Of a stretch of 64,000 bases of DNA, positions 28,405-37,971 are shown piece by piece. Each line of letters begins with the position of its first letter. The first letter of the stretch is position 1. The notes beneath the pieces were generated by a model. The model saw only the letters and a list, made by a program, of their open reading frames with translations, ran no database searches and was not told the DNA's origin. Made by a program: the position numbers and the translations under genes. The DNA comes from Mycobacterium kubicae (GTDB lineage: Bacteria; Actinomycetota; Actinomycetes; Mycobacteriales; Mycobacteriaceae): NCBI RefSeq assembly GCF_015689175.1, contig NZ_CP065047.1, forward strand, positions 1,798,001 to 1,862,000. Reading direction: 5' to 3'.

Positions 28405-29210
28405 TGCTGAAGAAGGCGCCGTCGGCGCGCCTGCGGCTGCGCAGACGCCTGTGGCTGTTCTCCGCGCCGGTGGCCGTCGTGCTGCTGCTGGCGGCGGCCA
28501 GGATGATCCTGGTCAGCGTTGTCGGGCACTGGGCGGCAACCGATTTCGCCCACCACGACATCGAGGCGCTGCGCCACGACGTGGCTTGGCTCGGCATCGC
28601 CGACGTTATCGAACCGGCCAAGACCTCGTTTGCGGCCGGTGACCTGAAGGTCTTGGAGGGGCGCCTGCACGAGGCCGATGACCGCTTCGCCCACTCTCTG
28701 TCCCAGACTCCGGCAAGCCAGTCGTGCCCGGTGCGGGTCAACCTGCTTCTCGTACGAGAGACGCTGGGGGATCTAGCATTTCGCGCCGCCAAGATCGAAG
28801 AGGCACAGCGGTTCTACACCGCGGCCATCGGGCTGGCCACCGAGGCGCCCTCGGCATGCTTCGCCGGCAACAGCGATCCCGACCCCGACCGCCGGGCGAT
28901 CCGGGCCGATGCCATCTCGCGGCTACAACACAAACTCGACCTGCTGCGCCGGCCACCGGCGCCTCCGTCGGCCGCGACGCCTCCGCCACCGGGCCCACCA
29001 CCGGTGGCCCTCAACCCGCCGGGGCTGCCGGAGGGCGGCAACGAGCAGAACCCGAACGGCCCGGGCGAGCTGATTCCCATCTCGCCCGACCGCCTCCCCG
29101 TCGTCGACGGCGGGGCACCCCCGGGGCACCGGCTGGGCACCGGCGATCCGCTCGACCTGCTGCGAAAGCTGCTCGACAATGCCAACGCCTACGGCGACAA
29201 CCAGGAATGA
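28401..29210 (+). CDS. Single-helix, TPR-like, proline-tailed protein of the MoxR cluster
   Basis: A 269-residue protein. A basic N-terminus and one membrane helix (LWLFSAPVAVVLLLAAARMIL, about 16-36) are followed by a helical stretch resembling degenerate TPR pairs (LKVLEGRLHEADDRFAHSL; AAKIEEAQRFYTAAIGLA). From about 190 it has a Pro-rich linker (APPSAATPPPPGPPPVALNPP) and a short acidic end. BatC/BatE-type TPR proteins occur last in such operons, which fits. It closes the six-gene set, 33 bp before gatC. Confidence 0.6.
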   Translation: MMLKKAPSARLRLRRRLWLFSAPVAVVLLLAAARMILVSVVGHWAATDFAHHDIEALRHDVAWLGIADVIEPAKTSFAAGDLKVLEGRLHEADDRFAHSLSQTPASQSCPVRVNLLLVRETLGDLAFRAAKIEEAQRFYTAAIGLATEAPSACFAGNSDPDPDRRAIRADAISRLQHKLDLLRRPPAPPSAATPPPPGPPPVALNPPGLPEGGNEQNPNGPGELIPISPDRLPVVDGGAPPGHRLGTGDPLDLLRKLLDNANAYGDNQE

Positions 29211-29243
29211 ACAACTGATCCCACTCCACTAGGCTGTGCGCTC

Positions 29244-29543
29244 GTGTCCCAGATCTCCCGTGACGAGGTGGCCCACCTGGCCCGGCTGGCCCGGCTGGCG
29301 TTGACCGACAGCGAGCTGGACAGCTTCGCCGGTCAACTCGACGCCATCCTGACCCACGTCAGTCAGATCCAGGCTGTCGACGTCACCGGCGTCGAACCCA
29401 CCGACAATCCACTCAAGGACGTCAACGTCACGCGGCCTGACGAGACCACGCCGTGCCTGACCCAGCAGGAGGCGCTGGACCAGGCGCCCGAAGCCGTCGA
29501 CGGTCGGTTCGCCGTGCCCCAGATCCTGGGGGAGAGTCAGTGA
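29244..29543 (+). CDS. gatC: Asp/Glu-tRNA amidotransferase subunit C
   Basis: A 99-residue GatC. The N-terminus [22 protein letters not shown] and the [12 protein letters not shown]...RPDE stretch are diagnostic. It clamps GatA and GatB together in the amidotransferase that converts Glu-tRNA(Gln) to Gln-tRNA(Gln). Mycobacteria lack glutaminyl-tRNA synthetase, so the complex is essential. The GTG at 29244 is the start, and the stop overlaps gatA (GTGA). Confidence 0.96.
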   Translation: MSQISRDEVAHLARLARLALTDSELDSFAGQLDAILTHVSQIQAVDVTGVEPTDNPLKDVNVTRPDETTPCLTQQEALDQAPEAVDGRFAVPQILGESQ

Positions 29544-31021
29544 GCGACATCATCCGGCTCGACGCGGCGACCCTTGCCGCCAAGATCGCCGCCAAGGAGC
29601 TGTCGTCGGTCGAGATCACGCAGGCCTGCCTCGACCAGATCGAGGCGACCGACGACCGCTACCACGCCTTCTTGCACGTCGCGGCCGACGAGGCGCTGGC
29701 GGCGGCGACCGCCGTGGACAGCGCGGTGGCCGCCGGAGAACGGCTGCCCTCGCCCCTGGCCGGGGTGCCGCTGGCACTCAAAGACGTCTTCACCACCCTC
29801 GATATGCCCACGACCTGCGGCTCCAAGATCCTCGAGGGCTGGCGCTCGCCCTATGACGCCACGCTGACCTCGCAGTTGCGGGCGGCGGGGATACCGATCC
29901 TGGGCAAGACCAACATGGACGAGTTCGCGATGGGCTCGTCGACTGAGAACTCCGCCTACGGCCCTACCCGCAACCCCTGGAACGTCGAGCGGGTGCCCGG
30001 CGGCTCCGGCGGCGGCAGCGCCGCGGCGTTGGCGGCTTTCCAAGCGCCGTTGGCCATCGGCTCCGACACCGGCGGCTCCATCCGGCAACCGGCCGCGTTG
30101 ACCGCCACCGTCGGCGTCAAACCCACCTACGGCACGGTCTCGCGGTACGGGTTGGTGGCGTGTGCGTCGTCGCTGGACCAGGGCGGGCCGTGTGCGCGCA
30201 CGGTGCTCGACACCGCGCTGCTACATCAGGTGATCGCCGGTCACGACCCCCGCGACTCCACCTCGGTGCAGGCGGCCGTGCCCGATGTGGTGGGCGCGGC
30301 CAAGGCCGGCGCCGCGGGCGATCTGCGCGGGGTGCGGGTCGGGGTGGTCAAGCAACTGCGCGGCGAGGGGTATCAGGCCGGGGTGCTGTCGTCGTTCCAG
30401 GCCGCGGTCGAGCAACTGACCGCGCTGGGCGCCGAGGTGAGCGAAGTCGATTGCCCGCACTTCGAATATGCGCTGCCCGCCTACTACCTCATCCTGCCCT
30501 CGGAGGTGTCCAGCAACCTGGCGCGCTTCGACGCCATGCGCTACGGGCTGCGGGTCGGGGACGACGGCACCCACAGCGCCGAGGAAGTGATGGCGCTGAC
30601 GCGCGCCGCCGGTTTCGGCCCGGAGGTCAAGCGCCGCATCATGATCGGCACCTACGCGCTGTCGGCCGGCTACTACGACGCCTACTACAACCAGGCCCAG
30701 AAGGTGCGCACCCTGATCGCGCGCGACCTGGATGCCGCCTATCAGTCCGTCGACGTCCTGATCTCGCCGACCACACCGACAACCGCGTTCGGGTTGGGCG
30801 AGAAGGTCGACGATCCGCTGGCGATGTACCTGTTCGACCTGTGCACGCTGCCGCTGAACCTGGCCGGCCACTGCGGCATGTCGGTGCCGTCCGGCCTGTC
30901 CGAGGACGACGGGCTGCCGGTGGGCCTGCAGATCCTGGCGCCGGCGCTGGCCGACGACCGGCTCTACCGGGTGGGCGCGGCCTACGAGGCCGCCCGCGGA
31001 CCGCTGCCGACCGCGATCTAG
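29540..31021 (+). CDS. gatA: Glu-tRNA(Gln) amidotransferase subunit A
   Basis: A 493-residue amidase-signature enzyme. The Ser-cisSer-Lys triad is visible as Lys81 (PLALKDVF), Ser156 ([10 protein letters not shown]) and Ser180 ([10 protein letters not shown]), with the same spacing as characterised GatA. It hydrolyses glutamine and channels ammonia to GatB. The frame is open upstream into gatC, but the GTG at 29540, overlapping the gatC TGA, gives the family N-terminus. In this organism gatB is separated from gatCA by pfkA and two ATPase genes. Confidence 0.97.
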   Translation: MSDIIRLDAATLAAKIAAKELSSVEITQACLDQIEATDDRYHAFLHVAADEALAAATAVDSAVAAGERLPSPLAGVPLALKDVFTTLDMPTTCGSKILEGWRSPYDATLTSQLRAAGIPILGKTNMDEFAMGSSTENSAYGPTRNPWNVERVPGGSGGGSAAALAAFQAPLAIGSDTGGSIRQPAALTATVGVKPTYGTVSRYGLVACASSLDQGGPCARTVLDTALLHQVIAGHDPRDSTSVQAAVPDVVGAAKAGAAGDLRGVRVGVVKQLRGEGYQAGVLSSFQAAVEQLTALGAEVSEVDCPHFEYALPAYYLILPSEVSSNLARFDAMRYGLRVGDDGTHSAEEVMALTRAAGFGPEVKRRIMIGTYALSAGYYDAYYNQAQKVRTLIARDLDAAYQSVDVLISPTTPTTAFGLGEKVDDPLAMYLFDLCTLPLNLAGHCGMSVPSGLSEDDGLPVGLQILAPALADDRLYRVGAAYEAARGPLPTAI

Positions 31022-31137
31022 CGCCCAGCTAGCGCCACGCCCGCGAGCAGATACAGAATCGCGCTCGACCGCGCGGATTTGGGCGATTTTGCGTCTGCTC
31101 GCGCCACCGGCCAGCGCCGAGGGGCAAGATAAAGGAC

Positions 31138-32169
31138 ATGCGGATCGGAATTCTCACCGGCGGCGGCGACTGCCCCGGTCTCAACGCCGTCATCCGGGCG
31201 GTGGTGCGTACCTGCGACTCCCGGTACGGCTCGTCGGTGGTCGGCTTCCAGGACGGCTGGCGCGGGCTGCTGGAGAACCGGCGCATGCAGCTGCGCAACG
31301 ACGACCGCAACGACCGGCTGCTGGCCAAGGGCGGAACGATGCTCGGGACCGCCCGCGTCCACCCCGACAAACTGCGGGCCGGACTCGACCAGATCAAGCA
31401 GACCCTCGACGACAACGGCATCGACGTCCTGATCCCGATCGGCGGCGAGGGAACGCTGACGGCTGCGCACTGGCTGTCGGAGGAGAACGTGCCGGTGGTC
31501 GGAGTGCCGAAAACCATCGACAACGACATCGACTGCACCGACGTCACTTTCGGGCATGACACCGCGTTGACGGTGGCCACCGACGCCATCGACCGGTTGC
31601 ACAGCACCGCCGAATCCCACCAGCGCGTGATGCTGGTCGAGGTGATGGGCCGCCACGCCGGCTGGATCGCGCTGAACGCCGGGCTGGCATCGGGCGCGCA
31701 CATGACGCTGATCCCCGAGCAGCCCTTCGACGTCGAAGAAGTATGCCGGCTGGTCAAACGGCGCTTCCAGCGGGGAGATTCGCATTTCATCTGCGTGGTC
31801 GCCGAAGGCGCCAAACCCATCCCTGGCTCAATCTCGTTGCTGGAAGGCGGGATTGACGAGTTCGGTCATGAACGCTTCACCGGCGTGGCGGCCCAGCTGG
31901 GCGTCGAAGTGGAAAAGCGGATCAACAAAGACGTCCGGGTGACCGTGCTGGGACACGTGCAGCGCGGCGGCACCCCGACGGCGTACGACCGGGTGCTGGC
32001 CACCCGCTTCGGCGTCAACGCCGCCGACGCCGCGCACGCGGGGGAGTACGGACAGATGGTGTCGCTGCGCGGGCAGGACATCGGCCGGGTGCCGTTAGCC
32101 GACGCAGTGCGCCAGCTCAAACTGGTGCCGCAGACCCGCTATGACGACGCGGCGGCCTTCTTCGGCTGA
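31138..32169 (+). CDS. pfkA: ATP-dependent 6-phosphofructokinase
   Basis: A 343-residue PfkA, the same length as the M. tuberculosis enzyme. The N-terminal [16 protein letters not shown] loop binds ATP. The catalytic region [20 protein letters not shown] contains the TIDND motif, followed by [12 protein letters not shown] and [14 protein letters not shown]. The reaction is fructose 6-phosphate to fructose 1,6-bisphosphate in glycolysis. The ATG at 31138 is the only sensible start. Its place between gatA and gatB is shared with M. tuberculosis. Confidence 0.96.
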   Translation: MRIGILTGGGDCPGLNAVIRAVVRTCDSRYGSSVVGFQDGWRGLLENRRMQLRNDDRNDRLLAKGGTMLGTARVHPDKLRAGLDQIKQTLDDNGIDVLIPIGGEGTLTAAHWLSEENVPVVGVPKTIDNDIDCTDVTFGHDTALTVATDAIDRLHSTAESHQRVMLVEVMGRHAGWIALNAGLASGAHMTLIPEQPFDVEEVCRLVKRRFQRGDSHFICVVAEGAKPIPGSISLLEGGIDEFGHERFTGVAAQLGVEVEKRINKDVRVTVLGHVQRGGTPTAYDRVLATRFGVNAADAAHAGEYGQMVSLRGQDIGRVPLADAVRQLKLVPQTRYDDAAAFFG

Positions 32170-32244
32170 CGGGACTCTGTGACTTTGGTGTGACGGCGTC
32201 GTCGCACCGGTTATCGGCACCGGCGACCGGGTAACCGCCGGGCC

Positions 32245-33444
32245 ATGCGCAACCGCGGTCCAGCTCGCGGTGTGGTTCAGCGGCCCGTTGCTGTACCCGG
32301 GCCTGCCGGCCCGCCGCCTTCGCCACACCTGCCGACAACCCCTGTCCAGCCCCGTTTCGACGTGGCCACCGTGCCCCAGAGGTTACGGCCGCCCGGTGTC
32401 GCGGCTCGCCCACAGCCACCGGGTTCGCCCGCGTCGACAGCGCCCTTGAGACGTCCCCGGACGCGGGCTGTGCGGCCCGAGCCAACGCCACAGTGGCCGG
32501 GTGAGGTCGCAGTCCCGTCCGTGCAAGCCGTCGAAGGCGGCGGCAAGGCCGATTGGCGGGTGCTGCTGCGTCGCCTCGCCAAGCTGTGGCGGCGTCCCGA
32601 GCGGGACGAGGCCTACTTGAATTGGCTGCGGCATCGGATTGCCATCCCCGTGGACCGCCCTTTTCCCATTGCCGTGCTGAATCAGAAGGGCGGCGTGGGG
32701 AAGACCACGGTGGTCGAAGCCCTGGGGTCGACGTTCGCCCAAGCGCGCCATGACCGCGTCATCGCCGTGGATCTCGATGGCGGGGACCTCGCCGAACGGC
32801 ATGGTCGGCGCAACCACGTCAGCATGGTCGATCTGTTCACCGACGCATCGGTTCCCCGGTACATGGATGAGCGCGCGGACGCGTACCGAAACGGCTCGGG
32901 GCTGGACATGCTCGGGCTGCCCGATTACGCGCCCAGTGAGTGGCGATTCGAGCACGACGACTTCGTCAAGTCGGTGTCGGCACTGAAGAATCACTACTCG
33001 TTGGTCCTGATGGACTGCGTCAAGTCACTGAAATGCAGCGTGATGAGGGCCGTGCTGTTGGAAGCCGGAGCCCTGGTGATTGTCAGCGGTTCATCGGTGG
33101 ACGCACTGAAGAAGACTCGAGCTACGCTGAATTGGCTGCGCGACAACGGATTCGAAAATTTGCTCCCGTTCACGGTGCTCGTGGTCAACCAAACCGATCG
33201 AAGTCGACCGACCGCCCCGGCGAGCACCGAACTCGGTCAGTTGTCTGCTCGGGTCGCGACCGTGGTGATGCTTCCGTTCGACCCGCACGTGCGTGAGGGG
33301 ACCGAGATCAGCATGGACCGGTTGAGCAAGAAGAGCAGGCTGCGTTATCTGGAACTGGCCGCGATTCTGAGCGACATGTCCGCCAAGCGCGCGATACCGC
33401 GAGAGCACCGCGGGCACATTGGCGCGTATGCGCGGTCAGGTTGA
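32245..33444 (+). CDS. EspI-like MinD/ParA-type ATPase, copy 1
   Basis: A 399-residue protein. Residues 1-110 are Pro/Arg-rich and probably disordered. From about 135 there is a MinD/ParA-type P-loop domain with the deviant Walker A NQKGGVGKTT at 146-155 (Lys148 signature, Lys153), a switch AVDLDGGDLAERHG and SLVLMDCVKS as Walker B. The Pro-rich lead plus single ATPase domain is the plan of EspI and other ESX-associated ATPases, but no ESX gene is nearby. It has no membrane segment. A close paralogue follows 156 bp downstream. M. tuberculosis has no gene between pfkA and gatB, so this is accessory. The partner is unknown. Confidence 0.78.
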   Translation: MRNRGPARGVVQRPVAVPGPAGPPPSPHLPTTPVQPRFDVATVPQRLRPPGVAARPQPPGSPASTAPLRRPRTRAVRPEPTPQWPGEVAVPSVQAVEGGGKADWRVLLRRLAKLWRRPERDEAYLNWLRHRIAIPVDRPFPIAVLNQKGGVGKTTVVEALGSTFAQARHDRVIAVDLDGGDLAERHGRRNHVSMVDLFTDASVPRYMDERADAYRNGSGLDMLGLPDYAPSEWRFEHDDFVKSVSALKNHYSLVLMDCVKSLKCSVMRAVLLEAGALVIVSGSSVDALKKTRATLNWLRDNGFENLLPFTVLVVNQTDRSRPTAPASTELGQLSARVATVVMLPFDPHVREGTEISMDRLSKKSRLRYLELAAILSDMSAKRAIPREHRGHIGAYARSG

Positions 33445-33600
33445 ATGGCTTTTACTGCCACTAATACGCCAAACAACCGGTTGCTTGAATTCAACGACGA
33501 ACTAAATTCTTGGTAGCCGCTGCACTTGTTCACTGCATGTTTGGACGTTTGTTTGACGTGGACAGGTTTTCGGCCGACGTAATTTGGCAATTTCTCAGTC

Positions 33601-34749
33601 ATGAGTAACCGCGGTCGTTATCGCGGAGGGGTGTTACCGGATGCCACCCGAAGGGCGGCGCCGAACTGGCGCGCCCGGGACGACTGGGCGGCCCCTACAG
33701 TGCCAGAACTGCGCAGAATAGACGGCCCCAGGCCGATCCAAAGGTTGGGCGAATCCTCGGCGCCCACGCCGGCAGCGATCCGGGCGCCTGCCCCGGTTCG
33801 CCCCCGCGAGCGGGTCCCCGGCGGGATCGCACTCGATGGCCTCGATCAGCAAGACGTCGACGAGTCGGCGCAGTTCTCCTGGCATGACCTGGTGTGGCGG
33901 ATCAAGCGGATGGATTTCGGCCCGGGCAGGGGTGCGAACTACGAACTCGATCTGCGCGAGCGGATCCGGACCAGCGTCGGGACTGCGTTCCCGATCGCGG
34001 TCCTCAACCTCAAAGGTGGCGTCGGCAAGACGTCGGTGGTCGAAGCGCTCGGCTCGACGCTGGCCAGTGTGCGCAGGGACCCGGTCATCGGCATCGACCT
34101 CGACGGTGGGGACCTGTCGGATCGGCATGGTCGTCGCAGCCATCTCAACATGCTCGACCTTCTCCAAGACATCACCGTCACGCGGTATTCGGATGTGCGG
34201 GCACATACCTACATGAATAGTTCGGGATTCGAGGTACTCGGTCTGCCCGACTACGTCAACACCAATTGGCGCGTCGAGCGGCAAGATTTCATCAAAGTGT
34301 TTTCGATTCTCCGAAAGCATTACTCGCTGGTGCTCATCGACTGCGTCAAGGCGCTGAATTCCACCGTGATGGAAGCGGTCTTGCCGGAGTCGAGGGCGCT
34401 GGTGGTCGTCAGCAGCGCCTCGATCGACTCCATCAAGAAGACCAAGACGACGCTGGAGTGGTTGCGGCGCAACGGATATGCCAAGCTGATCGCCTCCACC
34501 GTGCTGGCGGTCAATCACACCGAGCCGCGCGAACTGGACACGTTGGCGGGCAAGGAACTCGAGCAGTTAGCCGCGCAGGTGGCCGCCACGGTGGTGCTGC
34601 CCTTCGACCGGCACATCCACGAGGGTAGAGAGATCGGCATCGACCGGTTGAGCAAGGAGAGTCGGCGCTGCTACCTCGAGCTGGCGGCCGCGGTGGCCGA
34701 GCGGTTCCCAGGTAGGGACGTGCGCCGCAACGACTACCGGTCTTGGTGA
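33601..34749 (+). CDS. EspI-like MinD/ParA-type ATPase, copy 2
   Basis: A 382-residue paralogue of the preceding gene. The N-terminal ~85 residues are Pro/Arg-rich. The ATPase domain has Walker A NLKGGVGKTS at 136-145 (Lys138, Lys143), then GIDLDGGDLSDRHGRRSHLNMLDL, nearly the same block as in copy 1. Walker B is SLVLIDCVKAL and the C-terminal segment is GREIGIDRLSKESRRCYLELA. The strong match across the domain and the divergent leads indicate tandem duplication. The 156 bp between copies is visibly AT-richer than the surroundings, hinting at acquired DNA. The role is unknown. A DNA-partitioning or secretion-linked ATPase are the two family options. Confidence 0.78.
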   Translation: MSNRGRYRGGVLPDATRRAAPNWRARDDWAAPTVPELRRIDGPRPIQRLGESSAPTPAAIRAPAPVRPRERVPGGIALDGLDQQDVDESAQFSWHDLVWRIKRMDFGPGRGANYELDLRERIRTSVGTAFPIAVLNLKGGVGKTSVVEALGSTLASVRRDPVIGIDLDGGDLSDRHGRRSHLNMLDLLQDITVTRYSDVRAHTYMNSSGFEVLGLPDYVNTNWRVERQDFIKVFSILRKHYSLVLIDCVKALNSTVMEAVLPESRALVVVSSASIDSIKKTKTTLEWLRRNGYAKLIASTVLAVNHTEPRELDTLAGKELEQLAAQVAATVVLPFDRHIHEGREIGIDRLSKESRRCYLELAAAVAERFPGRDVRRNDYRSW

Positions 34750-34772
34750 GGCGGGCTCTCGAGTCGGCCCGG

Positions 34773-34862
34773 TTCGGCCGGCAACGCCGGCCTCGCGACC
34801 GCCACGGGTCCTGATCGGTGGCGGCCCGCTTCGGCCGGCAACGCCGGCCTCGCGACCGCCAC
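34773..34862. repeat. Two direct 33-bp repeats, each with an internal hairpin
   Basis: A 33-bp unit lies at 34773-34805 and again, identical, at 34830-34862, offset by 57 bp. Each copy contains the perfect inverted repeat GGCCGGC-AAC-GCCGGCC (7-bp arms, 3-nt loop). The second copy ends 13 bp before the gatB ATG. It looks like a small dispersed palindromic element rather than part of a gene. It could affect gatB expression or act as a terminator for the ATPase gene upstream. Confidence 0.85.
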
Positions 34863-34875
34863 TAGGATCAACGTC

Positions 34876-36405
34876 ATGACTGTTGCTGCCGGCGCACCCA
34901 AAGCTGCAGGGGCCGAACTGCTCGATTACGACGAGGTGATCGCACGTTTCGATCCCGTTCTCGGCCTTGAAGTGCACGTCGAACTGTCCACCAAGACCAA
35001 GATGTTCTGCGGCTGTGCCACCGCCTTCGGCGCCGAACCCAACACCCAGGTCTGCCCGGTGTGCCTCGGCCTGCCCGGGTCCCTGCCGGTGCTCAACCAG
35101 ACGGCGGTCGAGTCGGCGATCCGCATCGGTCTGGCGCTCAACTGCGAGATCGTGCCCTGGTGCCGCTTCGCCCGGAAGAACTACTTCTACCCGGACATGC
35201 CTAAGAACTACCAGATCTCGCAATACGACGAGCCCATCGCCATCAACGGCTATCTCGAAGCGCCGCTGGAAGACGGCACCACCTGGCGGGTCGAGATCGA
35301 GCGGGCGCACATGGAGGAAGACACCGGCAAGCTCACCCACATCGGCAGTGAGACGGGCCGCATCCACGGCGCGACGACCTCACTGATCGACTACAACCGC
35401 GCCGGCGTGCCGCTCATCGAGATCGTCACCAAGCCCATCGTCGGCGCCGGTGAACGAGCGCCGCAGATCGCCCGCGCTTACGTCACCGCGCTGCGGCACC
35501 TGTTGCGCGCCCTGGACGTCTCTGACGTCCGGATGGACCAGGGTTCCATGCGGTGCGACTCCAACGTGTCCCTAATGCCCAAGGGCGCAACCGAATTCGG
35601 CACCCGCACCGAGACCAAGAACGTCAACTCGCTGAAAAGCGTTGAGGTGGCGGTCCGCTACGAGATGCAACGGCAAGCCGCCGTGCTGACCTCCGGTGGC
35701 CACATCATCCAAGAGACTCGGCACTTTCACGAGGCTGGGTACACCAGCCCGGGCCGGGCCAAGGAGACCGCCCAGGACTACCGGTACTTCCCCGAGCCCG
35801 ACCTCGAGCCGGTGGCGCCCAGCCGCGAACTGGTCGAGCAACTCCGCCAGACGATCCCCGAGCTCCCGTGGTTGACCCGCAAGCGGATTCAGCAGGAGTG
35901 GGGCATCTCCGACGAGGTGATGCGTGACCTGGTCAATGCCGGCGCGGTCGAACTGGTCACCGAGACCGTCAAACACGGCGCCCCCAGCGAACAGGCCCGT
36001 GCTTGGTGGGGCAGCTTCCTGGTGCAAAAGGCCAACGAGGCCAAGGTCGGCCTCGACGAACTGGCCATCACCCCCGCCCAAGTCGCCACGGTGATCACGT
36101 TGGTCGCCGACGGCAAGCTGTCCAACAAGCTGGCCCGCCAAGTCATCGAAGGTGTGCTGGCCGGGGAAGGCGAGCCCGAGGAAGTGATGACCGCGCGTGG
36201 TCTGGCGCTGGTGCGCGACGACTCCCTGACCCAGGCCGCCGTGGACGAGGCATTGGCCGCCAACCCCGATGTCGCGGAGAAGATTCGCAACGGCAAGGTG
36301 GCCGCGGCCGGTGCGATCGTCGGCGCGGTGATGAAAGCCACACGCGGGCAAGCGGATGCGGCGCGGGTGCGAGAACTTGTCTTAGCGGCCTGCGGGCAGG
36401 GCTGA
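34876..36405 (+). CDS. gatB: Asp/Glu-tRNA amidotransferase subunit B
   Basis: A 509-residue GatB, matching the M. tuberculosis length. The [21 protein letters not shown] opening, the zinc-site cysteines (CGC...CPVCLGLPG), the [20 protein letters not shown] kinase cradle and a C-terminal YqeY-like tail ([16 protein letters not shown]) are all present. It phosphorylates the Glu on tRNA(Gln), and the ammonia comes from GatA. It is separated from gatCA by about 3.9 kb and has a repeat-containing leader, so it probably has its own promoter. Confidence 0.97.
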   Translation: MTVAAGAPKAAGAELLDYDEVIARFDPVLGLEVHVELSTKTKMFCGCATAFGAEPNTQVCPVCLGLPGSLPVLNQTAVESAIRIGLALNCEIVPWCRFARKNYFYPDMPKNYQISQYDEPIAINGYLEAPLEDGTTWRVEIERAHMEEDTGKLTHIGSETGRIHGATTSLIDYNRAGVPLIEIVTKPIVGAGERAPQIARAYVTALRHLLRALDVSDVRMDQGSMRCDSNVSLMPKGATEFGTRTETKNVNSLKSVEVAVRYEMQRQAAVLTSGGHIIQETRHFHEAGYTSPGRAKETAQDYRYFPEPDLEPVAPSRELVEQLRQTIPELPWLTRKRIQQEWGISDEVMRDLVNAGAVELVTETVKHGAPSEQARAWWGSFLVQKANEAKVGLDELAITPAQVATVITLVADGKLSNKLARQVIEGVLAGEGEPEEVMTARGLALVRDDSLTQAAVDEALAANPDVAEKIRNGKVAAAGAIVGAVMKATRGQADAARVRELVLAACGQG

Positions 36406-36490
36406 CCACCCGCCGCGTGTGGTTGCGGCGACGCGACTCGCCCATACGGCGTTGTCAGCAGCACGCTCGCGCGCAGCAAAAGCCGAGATG

Positions 36491-37612
36491 TTAGACCTTG
36501 TCGTCGTTGTTGCGCGGGAAGCCGCCGCCCTGCGGGAACAGCGGGAACACCACGTCGTCAAGCTTTTCGGCGTCGCCAGCGGTTTTGTTCACCGTCGCAC
36601 CCCAGACGTTGCCGTCCGGGGACATCCGTAACGCCCACGCGTGGGCGTGGGTGTCCTTGCGCACCACGTCGGGTTCACCGGTGACCGCACCGGTCGCCGG
36701 CGCCAGCCGTACCGCCACGGTGAGCTTGGTGTTGATCAAATTGACCAGCACGGTGCCGTCCATCGCCGCGCACCCGGCCACTCCGGGCTTGTCCGGCCAG
36801 GTCCACACCGTGGACACCTCGGACTTCTTGGTGATGCGCTGCAACCGGTCTGCGGTCGGTGTCCGGTCGGCGACGTACAGCGAGCCATCGACGGGATCGA
36901 TGCACATGCCACCGCCGGCGCCGATGCCCGAGAGCGCCGTCGTGGGAGGGGCCTGCCCGATGGTGGTCGGCTGCTCGATGCGCAACACCTTGCCCGCCAA
37001 CGACTTCGGGTCCGCGGCCGCCGCCGGGTTACCCGCGTCACCGGTCATGACGACCAGCGTGGTGGGGCTGGTGAAGATCAATGCGCCCATGTTCCCGGTC
37101 GCGCCCTTGGGAATGCCGGTCAAGATGTCCTTCGGAATGTCACCTTCGGCAATCCGGATGACCCGGTTGTCGCTGGGCGTACTGACGTAGGCATACATCA
37201 ACCGGTCTTGCGAGTAGGTCGGCGACAGGACGATGTCCATCAACCCACCATCGCCGGACGGATCGACCGGGATCACCATTTTCACTTTGGGCTCCGCGCT
37301 GACCGAGATGTCCACGAGGGCGCCGGTCGTGCGCTCGGCCACCAGTGCGGTCTTGCTGTCCATGCCCATGATCAGGCCGCTGGTGCTTTCCAGGCACCCT
37401 TGCATCACCCCAGGTGCGGGGCAGGCCTTCGGGAACGGCGTCGGGGGCAGTGGCGGCGGCGGGGGAGGCGTGGAGCTGGGCGGCGGCCGTAGTTCGGGAT
37501 TGGTGGTGAACGGCTGCGACTGGGCGTTGTTGAACCGCGCGCAGCCGCTCGACATCAGCACCGCCGCGCTCAACACCGCGAGCGCGCAACGAACCGACCG
37601 CCGTATCCGCAT
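36491..37612 (-). CDS. lppZ: Lipoprotein LppZ, glucose/sorbosone-dehydrogenase-like propeller
   Basis: A 373-residue lipoprotein, the same length as Rv3006. The signal peptide MRIRRSVRCALAVLSAAVLM ends in the lipobox SSGC, so Cys23 is the lipid-anchored residue. A Pro-rich linker (PPPSSTPPPPPPLPPTPFP) comes next, then a beta-propeller of the PQQ-dependent sugar dehydrogenase type with SGDGGLMDIVLSPTYSQDRLMY and SGIGAGGGMCIDPVDGSLYVAD. The substrate is unknown and redox activity is unproven. The frame stays open for 13 codons upstream, but the ATG at 37612 begins the signal peptide. It is convergent with gatB. Confidence 0.88.
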   Translation of the reverse strand: MRIRRSVRCALAVLSAAVLMSSGCARFNNAQSQPFTTNPELRPPPSSTPPPPPPLPPTPFPKACPAPGVMQGCLESTSGLIMGMDSKTALVAERTTGALVDISVSAEPKVKMVIPVDPSGDGGLMDIVLSPTYSQDRLMYAYVSTPSDNRVIRIAEGDIPKDILTGIPKGATGNMGALIFTSPTTLVVMTGDAGNPAAAADPKSLAGKVLRIEQPTTIGQAPPTTALSGIGAGGGMCIDPVDGSLYVADRTPTADRLQRITKKSEVSTVWTWPDKPGVAGCAAMDGTVLVNLINTKLTVAVRLAPATGAVTGEPDVVRKDTHAHAWALRMSPDGNVWGATVNKTAGDAEKLDDVVFPLFPQGGGFPRNNDDKV

Positions 37613-37676
37613 GACCGACAGGCTACGGGAATTTGGGATCGCGGCCGCCACCTACCACCGGGGCAGGGACGCATAG

Positions 37677-37850
37677 GAGACGGGGCGCGCGCAGAAGTCA
37701 GGTACCAATCCGGGCAACGGTACCGCCGGCGGCACCGGCGGCAACGGCGGCAACGGCGGTGGTTCGGCGACCCTAGGCGGCGGCGGTGGTGGGGTGTCCA
37801 ACACCGGAGTGGGCCTGCGCCTCGGGAACGGCGGCAGCGGCGGCAGCTGA
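37677..37850 (+). other. Gly/Asn-rich PGRS-like coding remnant, or a Pro-rich ORF on the other strand
   Basis: Between lppZ and doxX (about 360 bp without a clear gene) is a GC-rich tract. Read on the plus strand it gives NPGNGTAGGTGGNGGNGG and later SNTGVGLRLGNGGSGGS then a stop, the style of a PE_PGRS C-terminus. There is no start, no PE domain, and a TAG at 37674 closes the frame upstream. The minus strand of the same DNA (37652-37855) reads as a 67-residue Pro-rich peptide starting at TTG and ending DFCARPVSYASLPRW. Either it is a decayed PGRS fragment or a small Pro-rich protein. I favour a remnant. Confidence 0.45.
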
Positions 37851-37971
37851 GCCAAAGGATCGGTCCGTGCGGCCCTTTTTGCGCATTTCGGCGGGCGAAC
37901 TGCGGATTTAACCGGCCGAAGCGCCGCTCAAATCCCGGGTTTCAGGACCAAGTGCCTTTACCCTTTGACCC

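Noticed and set aside
37652..37855. 67-aa Pro-rich ORF on the minus strand as a definite gene
   Set aside because: It has a TTG start, no Shine-Dalgarno and low complexity, and the other strand reads as a PGRS-like tail. It is kept only as an ambiguous feature.
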